A stretch of 64,000 nucleotides of DNA, taken from positions 16,247,274-16,311,273 of the forward strand of contig CM052361.1 in the NCBI GenBank assembly GCA_028551475.1. The letters run 5' to 3'. The stretch's first letter is position 1; every line of letters begins with the position of its first letter. A program made the translations under genes and the position numbers. The DNA comes from Casuarina equisetifolia (taxonomy: Eukaryota; Streptophyta; Magnoliopsida; Fagales; Casuarinaceae). This document shows positions 25,561 to 36,663 of the stretch, piece after piece. The notes under the pieces are model-generated. The model was not told the origin of the DNA, made no database searches, and was given only the letters and a program-made list of their open reading frames with translations.

Positions 25561-27357
25561 AGGAAAGTTGGACTTTAGCTAGAAAGCTTAATGGAAAAAG
25601 CTCCAAAATATGAAAAAAAAAAATTACGATTTATATTTACACTCCAATTAAATTTGATTTTTTTTAACCAAACTTAGATACGATCAAATCAAAATAAGAT
25701 AAAATTCATTGAAACTATTGACATTTTAAAGGCCACTATTTTGCGTTACATTGGATACTCACATGCTTAGGGCTGACATGGCAATTCTTGCCAAAATGGT
25801 GCTAACTCATATGTCGGCTTGGATGTTGAAGTGGCATTGTGCACCAATAGAAGCATTCAACTAACTATTGAAAACTCCCCCAAAAGCGAAGGTGGAAACA
25901 ATAAAATTCTTTCTTAACATGTGCTTATTGTATATGGTCTAAACAAAATCTTAGACATTTTCAAAATAAGGTTGTTGAAATACTAATTTTATTGGTTAAA
26001 ATCATAAAAATAGTATGTGAGATAACATCTTTATTTAAAAATGTTAAACCCTTTTAAGCAAATGTTTTTATTTTATCGTAGTTGAATGATTTCAAACTTA
26101 ATTTTTTTTAAATGAATTATAATGCTGGGGTATGCTCTTAAGTTTTTATATTATATTATTTTTAAATGAATAAATTCACATATTTGTAAAAAAAAAAACC
26201 CATAAATAAGGATGCAAATACCTTATTGGTTGTCACTTAAAATTGATAACTTGTAAAATACCTGCCAAAAGAGTAATATACATCTTAATAAAATGGAAAA
26301 TGGTACTCATTGTGTGTTATTGCTGTGATTCTAATATCTGAAAATTAGAAGCAATCCAAAGTGCTACACTAGTAAGGAATTTATAGGCCACGGGTCAAGT
26401 GGATGAATATAAGGTATCTCTCCGTTAAGAGATTTAATATTGCCTAATAGAACATAGGAGTTCTATCTTAATTAAACTAACTGAAGTAATTAAAATGAAA
26501 GATAAACGTAAAAATTAATCAGTAGATAACGGCAAGTCCCTTTTTGTTGTGATTCTCATAATAGTTGTATATCAGAAACATGTTTCTTGAAAGAAAAATG
26601 TGATAAGACAAAATTGAGTTTATAAAGAAATCCTGGCCAAGCTTAATACACACATTTATGAACGAAGTGATATAAGCCAGATGAATTTTTCCCGGCCTCG
26701 AACTATAATTGCATGATGACAAACTATTTGAACAGAAATGGGAAATCTGTTATGCTACATTCCTGTATTTTTATTTTTAAGGCCAAAATGATTGTGGAAT
26801 TTGGAATTTCAAAAGATATTGCCATAAGAACAGACAGAGTAAAAAAGAAAAGCTAATAAGTACAGCAATGCAAAACTATTAACAGCCATTCGATCAGTAA
26901 GAAAAATCAAATATTGTGTATGTCAAAGCTGGAAGGACTCTACTTAAGGCTACAAATTGTGTTTTATGTTACTTGATCAATAAGGTAAACGGACATACCT
27001 TTTTTAGTTTATTCTCCCGCTGATATTAACAAGATCAAGCATTAGTCCTGAGATTTGTATATTCATTGTAAATTTGGAAGACTATCAAAAAGTAAGCGGA
27101 AGTTGCAAATAAAGAAATGAAAACTGTCGGAATATCTCTTATCTGTCAGATGGATTTGATTCATCACCAAAATACTAATAAAATCCAAGAGAGTTGATTT
27201 GACACGCCACCTATGGTGTTCTCCGTCCAATGAAAATTGGAAAACCTTCCTAAAAGTCTACCTTAAGCCCCTAGGATTACAAACCCCTACAACGCCTATA
27301 ACAGCATCTAGCTCAGCAAAATGTTTAGAGTAGGTGGGTGCTTTTAATACAAGAAGA
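25561..27357. other. Intergenic DNA downstream of DCTPP1
   Basis: No gene is seen. The few hundred bases before 27357 probably hold the 3' untranslated region of the minus-strand pyrophosphatase gene. Otherwise this is AT-rich spacer with short chance frames. Confidence 0.5.
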
Positions 27358-27877
27358 TCATCCAGTCTCCGTCCCATTATTGTTTTTGGAGATGATGGTC
27401 TGGCTTTCCCTTTCCAAAAGAGGGTATTTCATTGCGTTGAGTTCAACCTTTCTTAGAACAGCTTTGCCAAGATCAATGCCGCAAATGTCAGATAGCTGAA
27501 CAAGATAGAGCAAAACATCTGAAAGCTCTTCACCCAGGTGCACTTTCTCCTCTTCTTTCCAGTCGGGCAGTCCCTTTGGAACCTCTCCTTTCCACTGGAA
27601 TATCTCGGAGAGTTCGCCAACTTCTCCCACCTGGGAAATAAAAAGGCCATACCATAATTAATGCCCGTAAGACTGCTTTTTTTTTTTTAGTTCTTATTTG
27701 GTGTGCGAACATTACGACGTAAAAGCAAAAAGAAAATGAAGAAAAAAGTGGGCTCCAAAGCAAGATCTGTTCACACTGTCGGTCGAGGTTTGACTCTGGT
27801 TAAAAAGTTCATCCACCTTAAATTGGGATGTAAGAAGTAAAAAAGGACAAAACTTATAATGAATAAAGCAAGCAAGC

Positions 27878-27919
<42 letters not shown>

Positions 27920-28313
27920 GCCCACTTGCGAAGAAGTTTTTTGTCTGTCAATACAATTAGTTTGATCAAATCGTCAAGAATCCAAAAAGAAACGTAGAAA
28001 GTGAACGAACACACCAAAAACGACAAACAAACTGATTTTATGTTTCTACGTGATTCTTTCTTCACAGTTACGAAGCGAATAGGCTTAAGCAAGGAGGATA
28101 AAAACGTTAGGAGAAACAATAAGAGAGGCAGTAAGACAAAGAGGAATCGCGAAAAGGTTTATGCTAAGCTAGTTTAAGGGATATGCATACCAGAGCCAAG
28201 AGGAGGTTTCTAGGGCTATGAAAACGCTGCCAGTCCCTTTCCCTAGTAAACTCCGCCATCTTCTTCCTAAGAAGATCAAGAGACACACTTTCACTCTCTG
28301 AAGCGCTTGTCAT
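27358..28313 (-). CDS. DCTPP1: dCTP pyrophosphatase 1-like protein (MazG-like all-alpha NTP pyrophosphatase)
   Basis: Two exons, 28191-28313 and 27358-27630, join in frame (donor GTATGC, acceptor TTTCCCAG) to give 131 residues. The family hydrolyses dCTP and modified dCTP to dCMP plus pyrophosphate, cleaning the nucleotide pool. The MazG-type metal ligands are visible: E44 and E47 in GEVGELSEIFQW and E76 and D79 in GEELSDVLLYL, which correspond by spacing to the known EExxE/ExxD arrangement. The RDWQRFHSPRNLLLAL helix precedes them and the conserved KVELNAMKYP ends the fold. The length is close to other plant members (about 140). I chose the ATG at 28313 because it begins the conserved-length N-terminus. 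An in-frame upstream ATG would add a hydrophobic extension and is less likely. The 560-nt intron contains a 12-unit CAG tract. Confidence 0.92.
27881..27917 (+). repeat. (CAG)12 microsatellite in the DCTPP1 intron
   Basis: About twelve perfect CAG units, preceded by three GCAA units, lie inside the single intron of the minus-strand DCTPP1 gene. The pre-mRNA therefore carries a CUG tract. The repeat is absent from the mature coding sequence. Confidence 0.95.
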
Positions 28314-29130
28314 CTCTAAATGGCAAGGGAGAGCAAAAGACAAAGGGTAAGTAAGAGCGAGAGGGAGAGAGAAACCCCGGTACAAAGGCTCTCAAATTTC
28401 TTGGGAAGGGATCTTATAGAAAGATCAGTGTTGGGTGGTGTGCGGGGCCCGATAAATTTAAACAAGGGATTTGCTTTTGAAAAATAAGGAATTACCTTGG
28501 TTTGTACTTGCAGCTACGTCCAGTTTTCTTACCCTGTATTCATGCCTTGATACATGTAAAAGAAGGGCACGGATGTGTTTCCATGTGCTGTTGCCCCCAT
28601 CCAAGGGCAGTCCGTGATCCTTGTGTGGCTTTGGTAGGGACCATGGGTTTCTTCCTTCTGCTTCTTCGTTTCGCTTAGCTTTGCTCTCTCAAATCTTAAA
28701 ATATGCTACATAAATCTTCGAAGAGGGGTCGGCTTGTCCCGTCTCCCGAAGGTTCCGTTCCAATTCCGCCCGTGACGTCTTCGTGTGGACATAGTCAAAT
28801 AATGCGTGGTGTTCGCAGTGATGAATCAGTATCATATCGTGTTTGTTTAATATCGTGTTTTGACTAGATGTCATCATATCTGCGGTTTCCAACTCCTGTT
28901 GTGCGTATGTTTCATTGCGAATACGAAAGCTACTGGTACTTACTTGACAAAACGACGTCGTAGAAGTAGGCATCTTTGGATTGCAAAAAGTAAATGGGTC
29001 TGACTTACCAACTTTTTTTTTTTTTTTTTTTTATTTTTGTTTAATCTTTTTAAACTGATGGCAAGTGGGTCTTATCACCTATGCCCTTTGTTTTTACTTC
29101 TTTCGGCTACTGAAGTCTACCTACTTCTTG
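28314..29130. promoter_or_regulatory. DCTPP1 upstream region with two GACGTC boxes
   Basis: This is upstream of the minus-strand DCTPP1 gene and less AT-rich than its surroundings. It holds a perfect 10-bp palindrome ACGACGTCGT at 28952-28961 and a TGACGTC at 28773-28779. Both contain the GACGTC core (C-box) recognised by plant bZIP factors. A 20-base T run at 29013-29032 closes the region. A promoter role is inferred from position only. Confidence 0.4.
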
Positions 29131-31240
29131 ATGTTAGGGGAATAAAATTTATTTAAAATAAAGCCAGCAACTTGATCACAAGGAATACTGAAAATTTTAT
29201 GTAGTTTGGGATGATTGTTCTTTATATTTATAGTAATTTCACAATTGACTCCCTGATGACTTGATCACTTAATTTTATAGTTTAATAAGTTAAGGTCTCT
29301 TAAGCCTTATATTTATAGACTATCCCACAAAACTTAATGTTCAAAAGACTATTTTATTCCTCTAAACAAAAATGATTAACTTCTCTTTGTCCAACAAAAC
29401 ACAATGGTGAGTATATCAGCGATACTATCGAGAGAATGCACCTTTTCCAGTATCACCAAGCTTTTCTTCCTTTCAATTCCCATAAAGTGGTTATCTTAGC
29501 TAAATATGCTTCATTTATGAATAAAATACTGATTTCTTCAATAGATGGAACGCACTACAACTACTAGTCCATCAAGTAATATCTTTTAGCTTTTGACCCG
29601 ATTCCGACCCAACTATTAGTCCATAATCTAGCCATATGCACTTTTTTGTACCTTCAGCGATGGAAATATACTTTTCTTTTATAGTTGAAAGGGCCACTGC
29701 CAGTTGAAACTTTGACATCCACCTAACAATTATTCCTTCAATGTTAAAATGTATCTAGCGGCATTCTTACCACCATCTAGGTCACCCACATTTATAAGTC
29801 TACATATCCTTATAGGTCAAGATCAGAACCCTTGTAATTAAGTTAATATTTGATTTTCTTTTTCTAATATCTAAGTATCCACTCAATCAAAACACTCATG
29901 TATCTACTCATACTACTACTTCTTGAAAGATGTTTGACCTTGTAATAATCAAGGAGGCATTTTGATTTATAAATATAGATATCTACTTCCATATCTCCAT
30001 GAAAGAACAATGTCTTCACATCTAACTACTTCAGATAAAGATCATTCATAGCTATCAAGCTAAACATAACCCTGATCAAAGTCATGTTTTCAATACCTTC
30101 TTTATTGCATCTCCCTTTACAACAAGTTCTCACCTTTAATCACTTGTTTCAATTAACTTCTTTCTTGATTTGGTAAACCCATTTATACTGTAAGGCTCTA
30201 CAACATTTTAAAATTCAACTAGATCCCATTTTTAGTTGTGAATCTAGGAATCCCTATCCTTTTTCATGACATGCTATAACTTTATTTGTTTCTTCAATTT
30301 GAAGGCTTCATTTCCAGTTTTGGTTCACTTGAATTTGTGTATAGTATGTAGTTCAATGTTGATTTGAAGTGTCTTTCTAATTGATCTTCTAAATAGTGGT
30401 GAAGGGGAACGAGCTAATGATTCTTTTGTTTGCATTGGTGCTAGAAGCATTTGCTCTTTAACTTAGGCATTCTAATTCACTTTGGTGTTTTCTAAGTTAT
30501 CAATATTTAATTTTACATAATCCTTGTACACATTGATTTTATTGAATCTTACATCTTTTCTCATATAGATTTTCCAGCAATTATGATCCTTTAAATGTTA
30601 CCCATATCTTTCCCTCCATTATCTTCATCAATATGGATATAAGCCACATAACCAAATGCTTTAAGAAAAATATGTTTAACCTGCTTAGTCATCCACATTT
30701 CTTTTGGGACATTATTTTTTAGAATGCTGGATGCACCTCAATTAATGTAGACAATATTTAAGCTAGATTTATTTAGCCCAATATTTTTCTTGTTCTCAAG
30801 TGGACTAATTGTCCAACCTACAACACTTGGCATGCTATTAGCTACATTACTTCATGCATGCCCATCACTCAATGTAGGGCTTTATGCTGCCAAGCGTTAG
30901 CCAAAGAGAAAGGTCTAAGTGGACTTTGTGCCAAGGAAGTCCTGTGGGCTGGCCCAAGTATCCAAGCCCAAATGGTTACCATGACTTATGTAGGAGTGTT
31001 AAGATAATAAGGCAATGCCATAGCTACTAGCTATAGCTTTTGTCCTAGTGTAATGCTTGATAATCTTAACAATTCATCCAAAAGAACAATGGCAACCTTG
31101 CATGCAATCTCATGGCTTTGGCTTGTCCCACTATTTGTTCATCCTTTCTATGATTTTGTTCTTTTATGGGGTCTAGGAGTGACTTATGTTAATGTAAATA
31201 TTGTTTCGATGATGACAAAGAAGGTAAGCATAGAAAAACA
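29131..31240 (-). mobile_element. Copia-4: degenerate Ty1/copia retrotransposon, 3' half
   Basis: The minus strand carries integrase pieces near 31060-31230 (IIERMN, then KAMRLHARLPLFFW), reverse transcriptase pieces near 30000-30230 (NKWVY-like KWVYQIKKE, then LDVKTLFFHGDMEVDIYI) and the pol end HSLDSIADILT near 29410-29450. All are broken by stops. A possible LTR starts near 29131 (TGTTAGGGG), but its partner was not found. The front half of the integrase appears to continue at 32190-32400, beyond about 950 bases of unrelated DNA. Confidence 0.75.
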
Positions 31241-32189
31241 TTTGAAAAGAAATACATACCATGAATATTCTTGTTGACTTTGTTTTGTTTGTCATTGTAT
31301 TTCTTGTTTGTTTGAAGGGTGCCAAAAAGAAAAAGAACATTTGATACTATGGACCTAACATCTTGAGTTGTGCTAACGATATTATATAGCTTAATACTCC
31401 AACATATTGTGCTTATATTAAAAAAATTAGAACATCACATTTGCACCTTTGTAGGTTATCACGTGAAGAAAATCATATCATAAGTGTAGAGAGTTACTTG
31501 TGATAGATATGCTAGATTTCATCATCACATGGGCTGATTATCCTAAAATAAAGTAAATCTAAATCTAGGTCAACTTTCTACAATTCCAAATCATTATATT
31601 TTGAAACTAGTGGCAACATCTATCTTCTTATTATCTAAATTTTAAAAAAAAAATGAAGGTTAGATGTATAACCATGATGTCAAGCTTTCTTTTCTATTGT
31701 GAGATTTTCAATTCTTCATTTATATTTTGTATACGTTGTAAAGGTTCTCTACTAGACCAAAATATACATTTTTTTTGGAACAAATATATATCTTAGATTT
31801 AGGAGAAAATAATTTGGGTAATTTGAAAAACTATGTTGTAATTTGAAATTTTTTAATCTATGTAATGTTTTATTATAAATTATAGTGAATGTAACTCTTT
31901 AGCTTGATTTACTAGAAGAAATAAACATACATGTCAAGCATTGTTTTGGTTAAACCATCACCCTATGTGTGAATTATCTCTTTCAATCTTGGTGTTTTAT
32001 TAATTATATTGGCAATTTACTTTTTACACTCAAATCAATACATCTAAATAAAACACCTAGACAAGACCATAGGGGTTGAAAGAGAAATTTTTAAAAGGAA
32101 ATCAAAATTTTTATTATCCCATTGAAAAGCCACCCCTCACCCACCTCCCTACCTTTTTGGGTTTCCACCAACCTAGAAAGTTAGATTCT
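31241..32189. other. DNA interrupting the Copia-4 integrase
   Basis: About 950 bases with no recognisable frame lie between two halves of one minus-strand integrase. Their position suggests an insertion into Copia-4, but I could not identify terminal repeats or a family. Confidence 0.45.
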
Positions 32190-32400
32190 ACTAATGTCTT
32201 CTTCCCCTAGGAAATCTTTAGATTCGTTGCTGCAATACTTACCTCCGTTATCTTACATAAGATATTTATGTCTTTTTCCAGTCTCATTTTCTACCATTGT
32301 TAGGATGCTAAATATATATTTATGTCTGGTCTTGCCCACTCCAACTATAGATGGATGTTCATCACCCAAGAATACTTTATTTTAACCCTCCATTCTCTAC
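32190..32400 (-). mobile_element. Copia-4: integrase core fragment
   Basis: On the minus strand the translation includes ENETGKRHKYL followed by DNGGKYCSNESKDFL, the conserved catalytic-core block of copia integrases around the second Asp. The expected continuation towards HxxTPQQNG is missing here and resumes near 31230. Confidence 0.7.
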
Positions 32401-33399
32401 TTGTGGAAATAATCCTTACACAAGCACTAAAATCAATCACGTGGTGTTTTCTTATTAGATAATAGTCTCAATTGAATCTACATCGATAGAATGCCTTTGA
32501 AGAATTTTTCTTATTTGTCAATTCTTTGTCATTCTTCTTTATTCTATAGTCTTTCTAAAAAGTTTAGTCTTTCCATAATTGGGATATGTTTATTGTTTAA
32601 ACCTTTAGTTTGGAATCTACCTCTCATCTAAATTCTTTCTCTACTTTTGTCTGTGTTTGCTTTGCTTACTTTTGCATTGCTTTGGGTTTCACTTTCTCTT
32701 GAAGATTTCCTACAAATATCCTCATATAGAATTTTTCTAACAACATCGCCAAAATTTATTTGCTCTAACCTAGGCACTAAGTTAGCCATAGCAACTTGTT
32801 TCCAAGTTTCTAGTCATAGCAACAAGATTCCGGATTTCTAGTAATTAAGTCAAGAAAAGCTCATGTAAGTATCTCATCCTCCTGCTTAATCCGTATCAAC
32901 ATTAGTTCCCCAACAATGACATTGAAGTCATTCAAATGATTCTAAAGAAAGCTTAGATTCAGAAAATTACATCCCGAAAATTTCGTCATTAGAAATATCT
33001 TATTAGAAGTAAAGTTTTTTTTTTATATAACTTGGCAAGAGTTTTTATGACATTTCTTGTCGTGACTGTCTCTTGGTATTGAATGCAATTGATTGATCTA
33101 GAATTAGTCTGATTACCTTGTAGCTCTCCTATTGAATTGCTTTGTTTTGCCAACACATCGCAAATTAAATTACCTTGTAGTTTAGATGTGAAAGAGTCGT
33201 GGACCGCATATTTGGATAACAAATCCTCTAACTAGGATGAAGGTAATATAAAAATTGTTTTCGACATTGATACATGGAAAATATTATCGTCAGATAAACC
33301 CCTTTTGCAAGCTCTTCGAGGATGTTTTGGCGCACACCATAACAATAAGGGACATGTTTCAATAAAATTACTAGACTAGCAAGTCATATATAGAACCTA
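32401..33399. other. Unassigned DNA within the copia relic cluster
   Basis: Presumably further remains of the copia elements on either side, since it lies where gag and protease of Copia-4 would be. I can identify no specific domain. Confidence 0.35.
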
Positions 33400-33811
33400 G
33401 TTTTTTCTAGTGATTTAGTGAATATATCAACTAATTGACTTTCAACTAGTTGGGTATCATCTTTGTTAGGTGATTTTATGAAATGATGCCTTATTTCTAT
33501 ATGTGCTATTGTATAATGCTATATTAGGTTTTTGGGTAAAACTTCACACGTGTGTTTCCACACATAATGCATACATAAGTTGCTTTAATGCTAAAATCCT
33601 CTAGTTGTTATTTCAAACATAAAACTTATGCAAAACAAGTAGCTATAACTATATTTTGCTTTTGTAATGGATATGGTTACACTATTTTGGTTTGTAAAAA
33701 GACAACAAACTAACATATTACCTAAAAAGTAACATGCACAGCTAGTACTTTTTTCTAGATAACCTACAATCAATATAATTAATATCATTACAAGCATGAA
33801 GTATAGTAATA
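33400..33811 (-). mobile_element. Copia-5: RNase H / pol C-terminal fragment
   Basis: The minus strand shows STSCACYFLGNML and NQNSVTISITKAKYS (about 33640-33755), then QLVDIFTKSLE (about 33405-33445). These are the RNase H and C-terminal motifs of copia pol. The reverse transcriptase that should precede it on the right is replaced at about 33812 by different, LTR-like DNA. Confidence 0.75.
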
Positions 33812-35690
33812 TGTGTAAGAACTATGGCAACCTAAGAAGGGAGAATTGAATTAAGTAACGGTCTATTTATTATCTTTTTAGTCTTTTTAAAAACTTGATC
33901 AAGTTTATGCAAGATTTGCAACACAATTGTATTGTAAATCAACTTCAATCTTAATCATATGAAGAGAAATATATATGTGTGTGTATGTGTGTATGGAATA
34001 TAAAAAGTAAGAGAGAGAAAGAAGAGACAACTACATGCGATTGGTTTAAGGATAGTTTCACTCACCTAGTCTATACATCCAATCTCTTGTTAATCAAATG
34101 CAATTAAAAGGAATCCTATTAACACAAAGTACTACATAGGTATATGGCACCCAAATTCCTTACAACCTAAAGAATCTTATATCACAGTGACTACATGTCT
34201 CGTGACAATAGGTCTATGCAACCTAGTTAAGTTCCAATGAATTTTTCTCTTCATAAGAGAAAAATAAGTTTCTAAGGATATTATAGATACATGAATTATG
34301 TTTATCCTAATTCCCAACTAGACTTGAGATATATCAATTATAATTTGGTCTAGCCAACTAGCAATACATAAGAGTATACAATTTCTTCAAGTATTGCGTC
34401 TCCCTTAATTTTTGGATAATTATAAAATTTTATCAAAGATATACAGCTGCACCAATAATCACTCAATCAAGTATGTTTGATAAATGATAAGATTAATCCA
34501 CATAAATATGCAAGATGTGATCTTGCTATCCATGAGTATATATGATTCAAGCTGCACAAGTTATAATTTTAATCCCACTTACAAAGTTCATGTATGGATA
34601 AACATTTAATATCTAGTATACAATCCATCCATGGCAGCAACATATACAATGTAAATGTGAGCTACAAATGATCGTAAAGACATTCAACAAAAACCTTTTT
34701 ATTCACAAGCTTTCCTTGTCAAATGATAAGAGGTTTCTAAATCAAGGTGCAAAGGATTTCTAGTCAATGTAAAGCACCGGATAGCAAAGCAATAAGCACC
34801 TCAATATTTGCCCAAAAACCGTGAGTTTATATGATTCAAATATATCTCAAAGTTTTGCATAAACTTCACAAATATTACGGCACTGATTCTAGAATATGTT
34901 AGCTTGGTTTAGAATGAAAAATAATCATTCAATCAGCTGAAATAAGTGTACTTCCGAGACTGTGTGAACAGTGCACATTTATAAAACCAGCAAGCTTCAA
35001 TCTAAATATGTAATATTTTCCCAAGAGTATGCAATATGTGCAATAGATTTTTCTATTAGGAAAATAGAATAGATCAAACTATTATTTTTCCGAGAGTATT
35101 TTGAGCACAAAATTGTGGCAAATGAGCATGTTTTCATTGGCAAGAATGGTCTTTTACATTGCTGTCTTTCTGCACTGATTAAGAGCTTTCTCTAACTCTA
35201 AACCTTTTTTTATTTTTTTTATTTTTTACATTCTAAAAATACGTCTCACACCAAGCTGTTAGAGTAGGAAGAGAGAACTACACAAATTTATCCATTACCT
35301 CATTGTTTTTCTTGTTGAAATCTGTAAGCTTTTGATTCAAAAATCTGTCTGTTGAAAGAGGAAAAAGCACGGTGAGAAAGGACAATTGTGTGCTCTCTAT
35401 GTTTGTTCATGCGTCTTCATGAGGGGGTAAACATTGTATATGGCAATTCGTCGTGCGCACCAAACCAGCCAAGTGAAATTCACTGTTTCACTTAAATGAG
35501 GGCTTTTGGGCCTAAAGGGCTTTGGTCATGTATTTGGCCCAATGCACATATAATAAGCATTTATCCCAACCAAGTATTCTAAGCAACACGTATTCAACCC
35601 AACAAATGAGGGAATAAAGATTTTATTCCCAAATATTAATATTTGACCATTTATAGTATTATTTGAAAAATAAATATTATAAATAATAAG
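33812..35690. repeat. LTR-like DNA of a second element, boundaries uncertain
   Basis: The sequence begins TGTGTAAGAAC and then runs for well over a kilobase without coding potential. It abuts the truncated Copia-5 RNase H. This fits a long, possibly solo, LTR inserted into Copia-5, but I could not fix the right end or a target duplication. It includes a short TG-rich stretch near 33967-33992. Confidence 0.35.
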
Positions 35691-35899
35691 GAAATTGTAT
35701 TAGTTTTGTTTTTGATACAAATGTTCTATAGGTCAATCATTCAAACAATTTTACTTTTTGTCAATTATCAAAATACTGTAAAAGAATACACATATTCCTA
35801 ATAATAAAGCATTTATACCTTTATGGAACAAGGAATCTTAACTACTAGTGTGAGTGTTGTTCCTACAAAAGTTGCCAAAGATGGATTGCTAATAAGAAA

Positions 35900-36648
35900 T
35901 AAGAACATTCCTCAAGTCTTCTTAATACGTGATATTAATTCCATTAGTGGTGCATAAGATGAGAGATTTTGTTTTGGACTTTTCTATGTATCAAGGAAGT
36001 AGAGAATCTCACTATTTCTATCCCTATCTTTTAGTCAAGGATTCTTTGATTTTTAATTTAGAAGGATTTCCTTATATTTGCTCAATGCAATATAAAGGTA
36101 TGTGTCTAGTATTTGTTGAATCTACTAGAGACAACCTTTGGCATTCTTGATCTCCTAAAGTAGGTTACCAAATTGAGATAGGTTAAGATTCATGAGTTGA
36201 GTGTAAAAAAACTTCAAGTTTCTATACAATCTTGAACAGTTTAGATCCACTACCTTCTTGTTGCTAAATTGAGATAATTGTGTGCGTGAAGTTAAAAGTT
36301 TTTGTCTAGAAGTAAAATCTAAATGGGCATTTCCGTTTTCTAGAAGTTAAGTCAAACTTTCACTAGGTAAGGAGATGTTCAAATATACCTTGAAGCAAAA
36401 AACTAATTGAAAGTCCATCACAATTGAGAGTCTAATCCATAATAGTAAAAGTTCTATGAATTTTGTTTGCTCTAAGACTATTATCTAAGCTTTAAAAGAA
36501 GGTTCAATTAGTACAAGATTTTCAATCATGTCATTCAATTCCTCCATATCCTATGTCCAATTGATATTCGAATTGATTTGTTTATTTGTATTTAGAATGA
36601 AATTAAAATCACCCATAAGTAACCAAGGAACATTATTAACATTTTGGA
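35900..36648 (-). mobile_element. LINE (non-LTR retrotransposon) endonuclease fragment
   Basis: On the minus strand 36528-36640 reads NNVPWLLMGDFNFIL, the GDFN block of plant LINE apurinic-type endonucleases. It is followed by ELNDMIENLVLIEPSF, as in the usual F-x-D/I-x-x-x-x-L-I-E/D motif. Downstream the strand has a basic stretch and NLSQFGNLL-type residues near 36150-36230, where LINE proteins carry WNKxxFGN. Stops interrupt it. An A run at 36649-36663 marks the edge of the recognisable part. Confidence 0.65.
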
Positions 36649-36663
36649 CAAAAAAAAAAAAAA

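Noticed and set aside
27712-28119. 135-codon minus-strand frame with a run of Cys
   Set aside because: The Cys run is only the CAG microsatellite read on the other strand, and the frame lies within the DCTPP1 intron.
28689-28973. 94-codon minus-strand frame upstream of DCTPP1
   Set aside because: No resemblance to a known protein and it lies in the presumed promoter. It is the least certain of my rejections because the region is less AT-rich than its surroundings.
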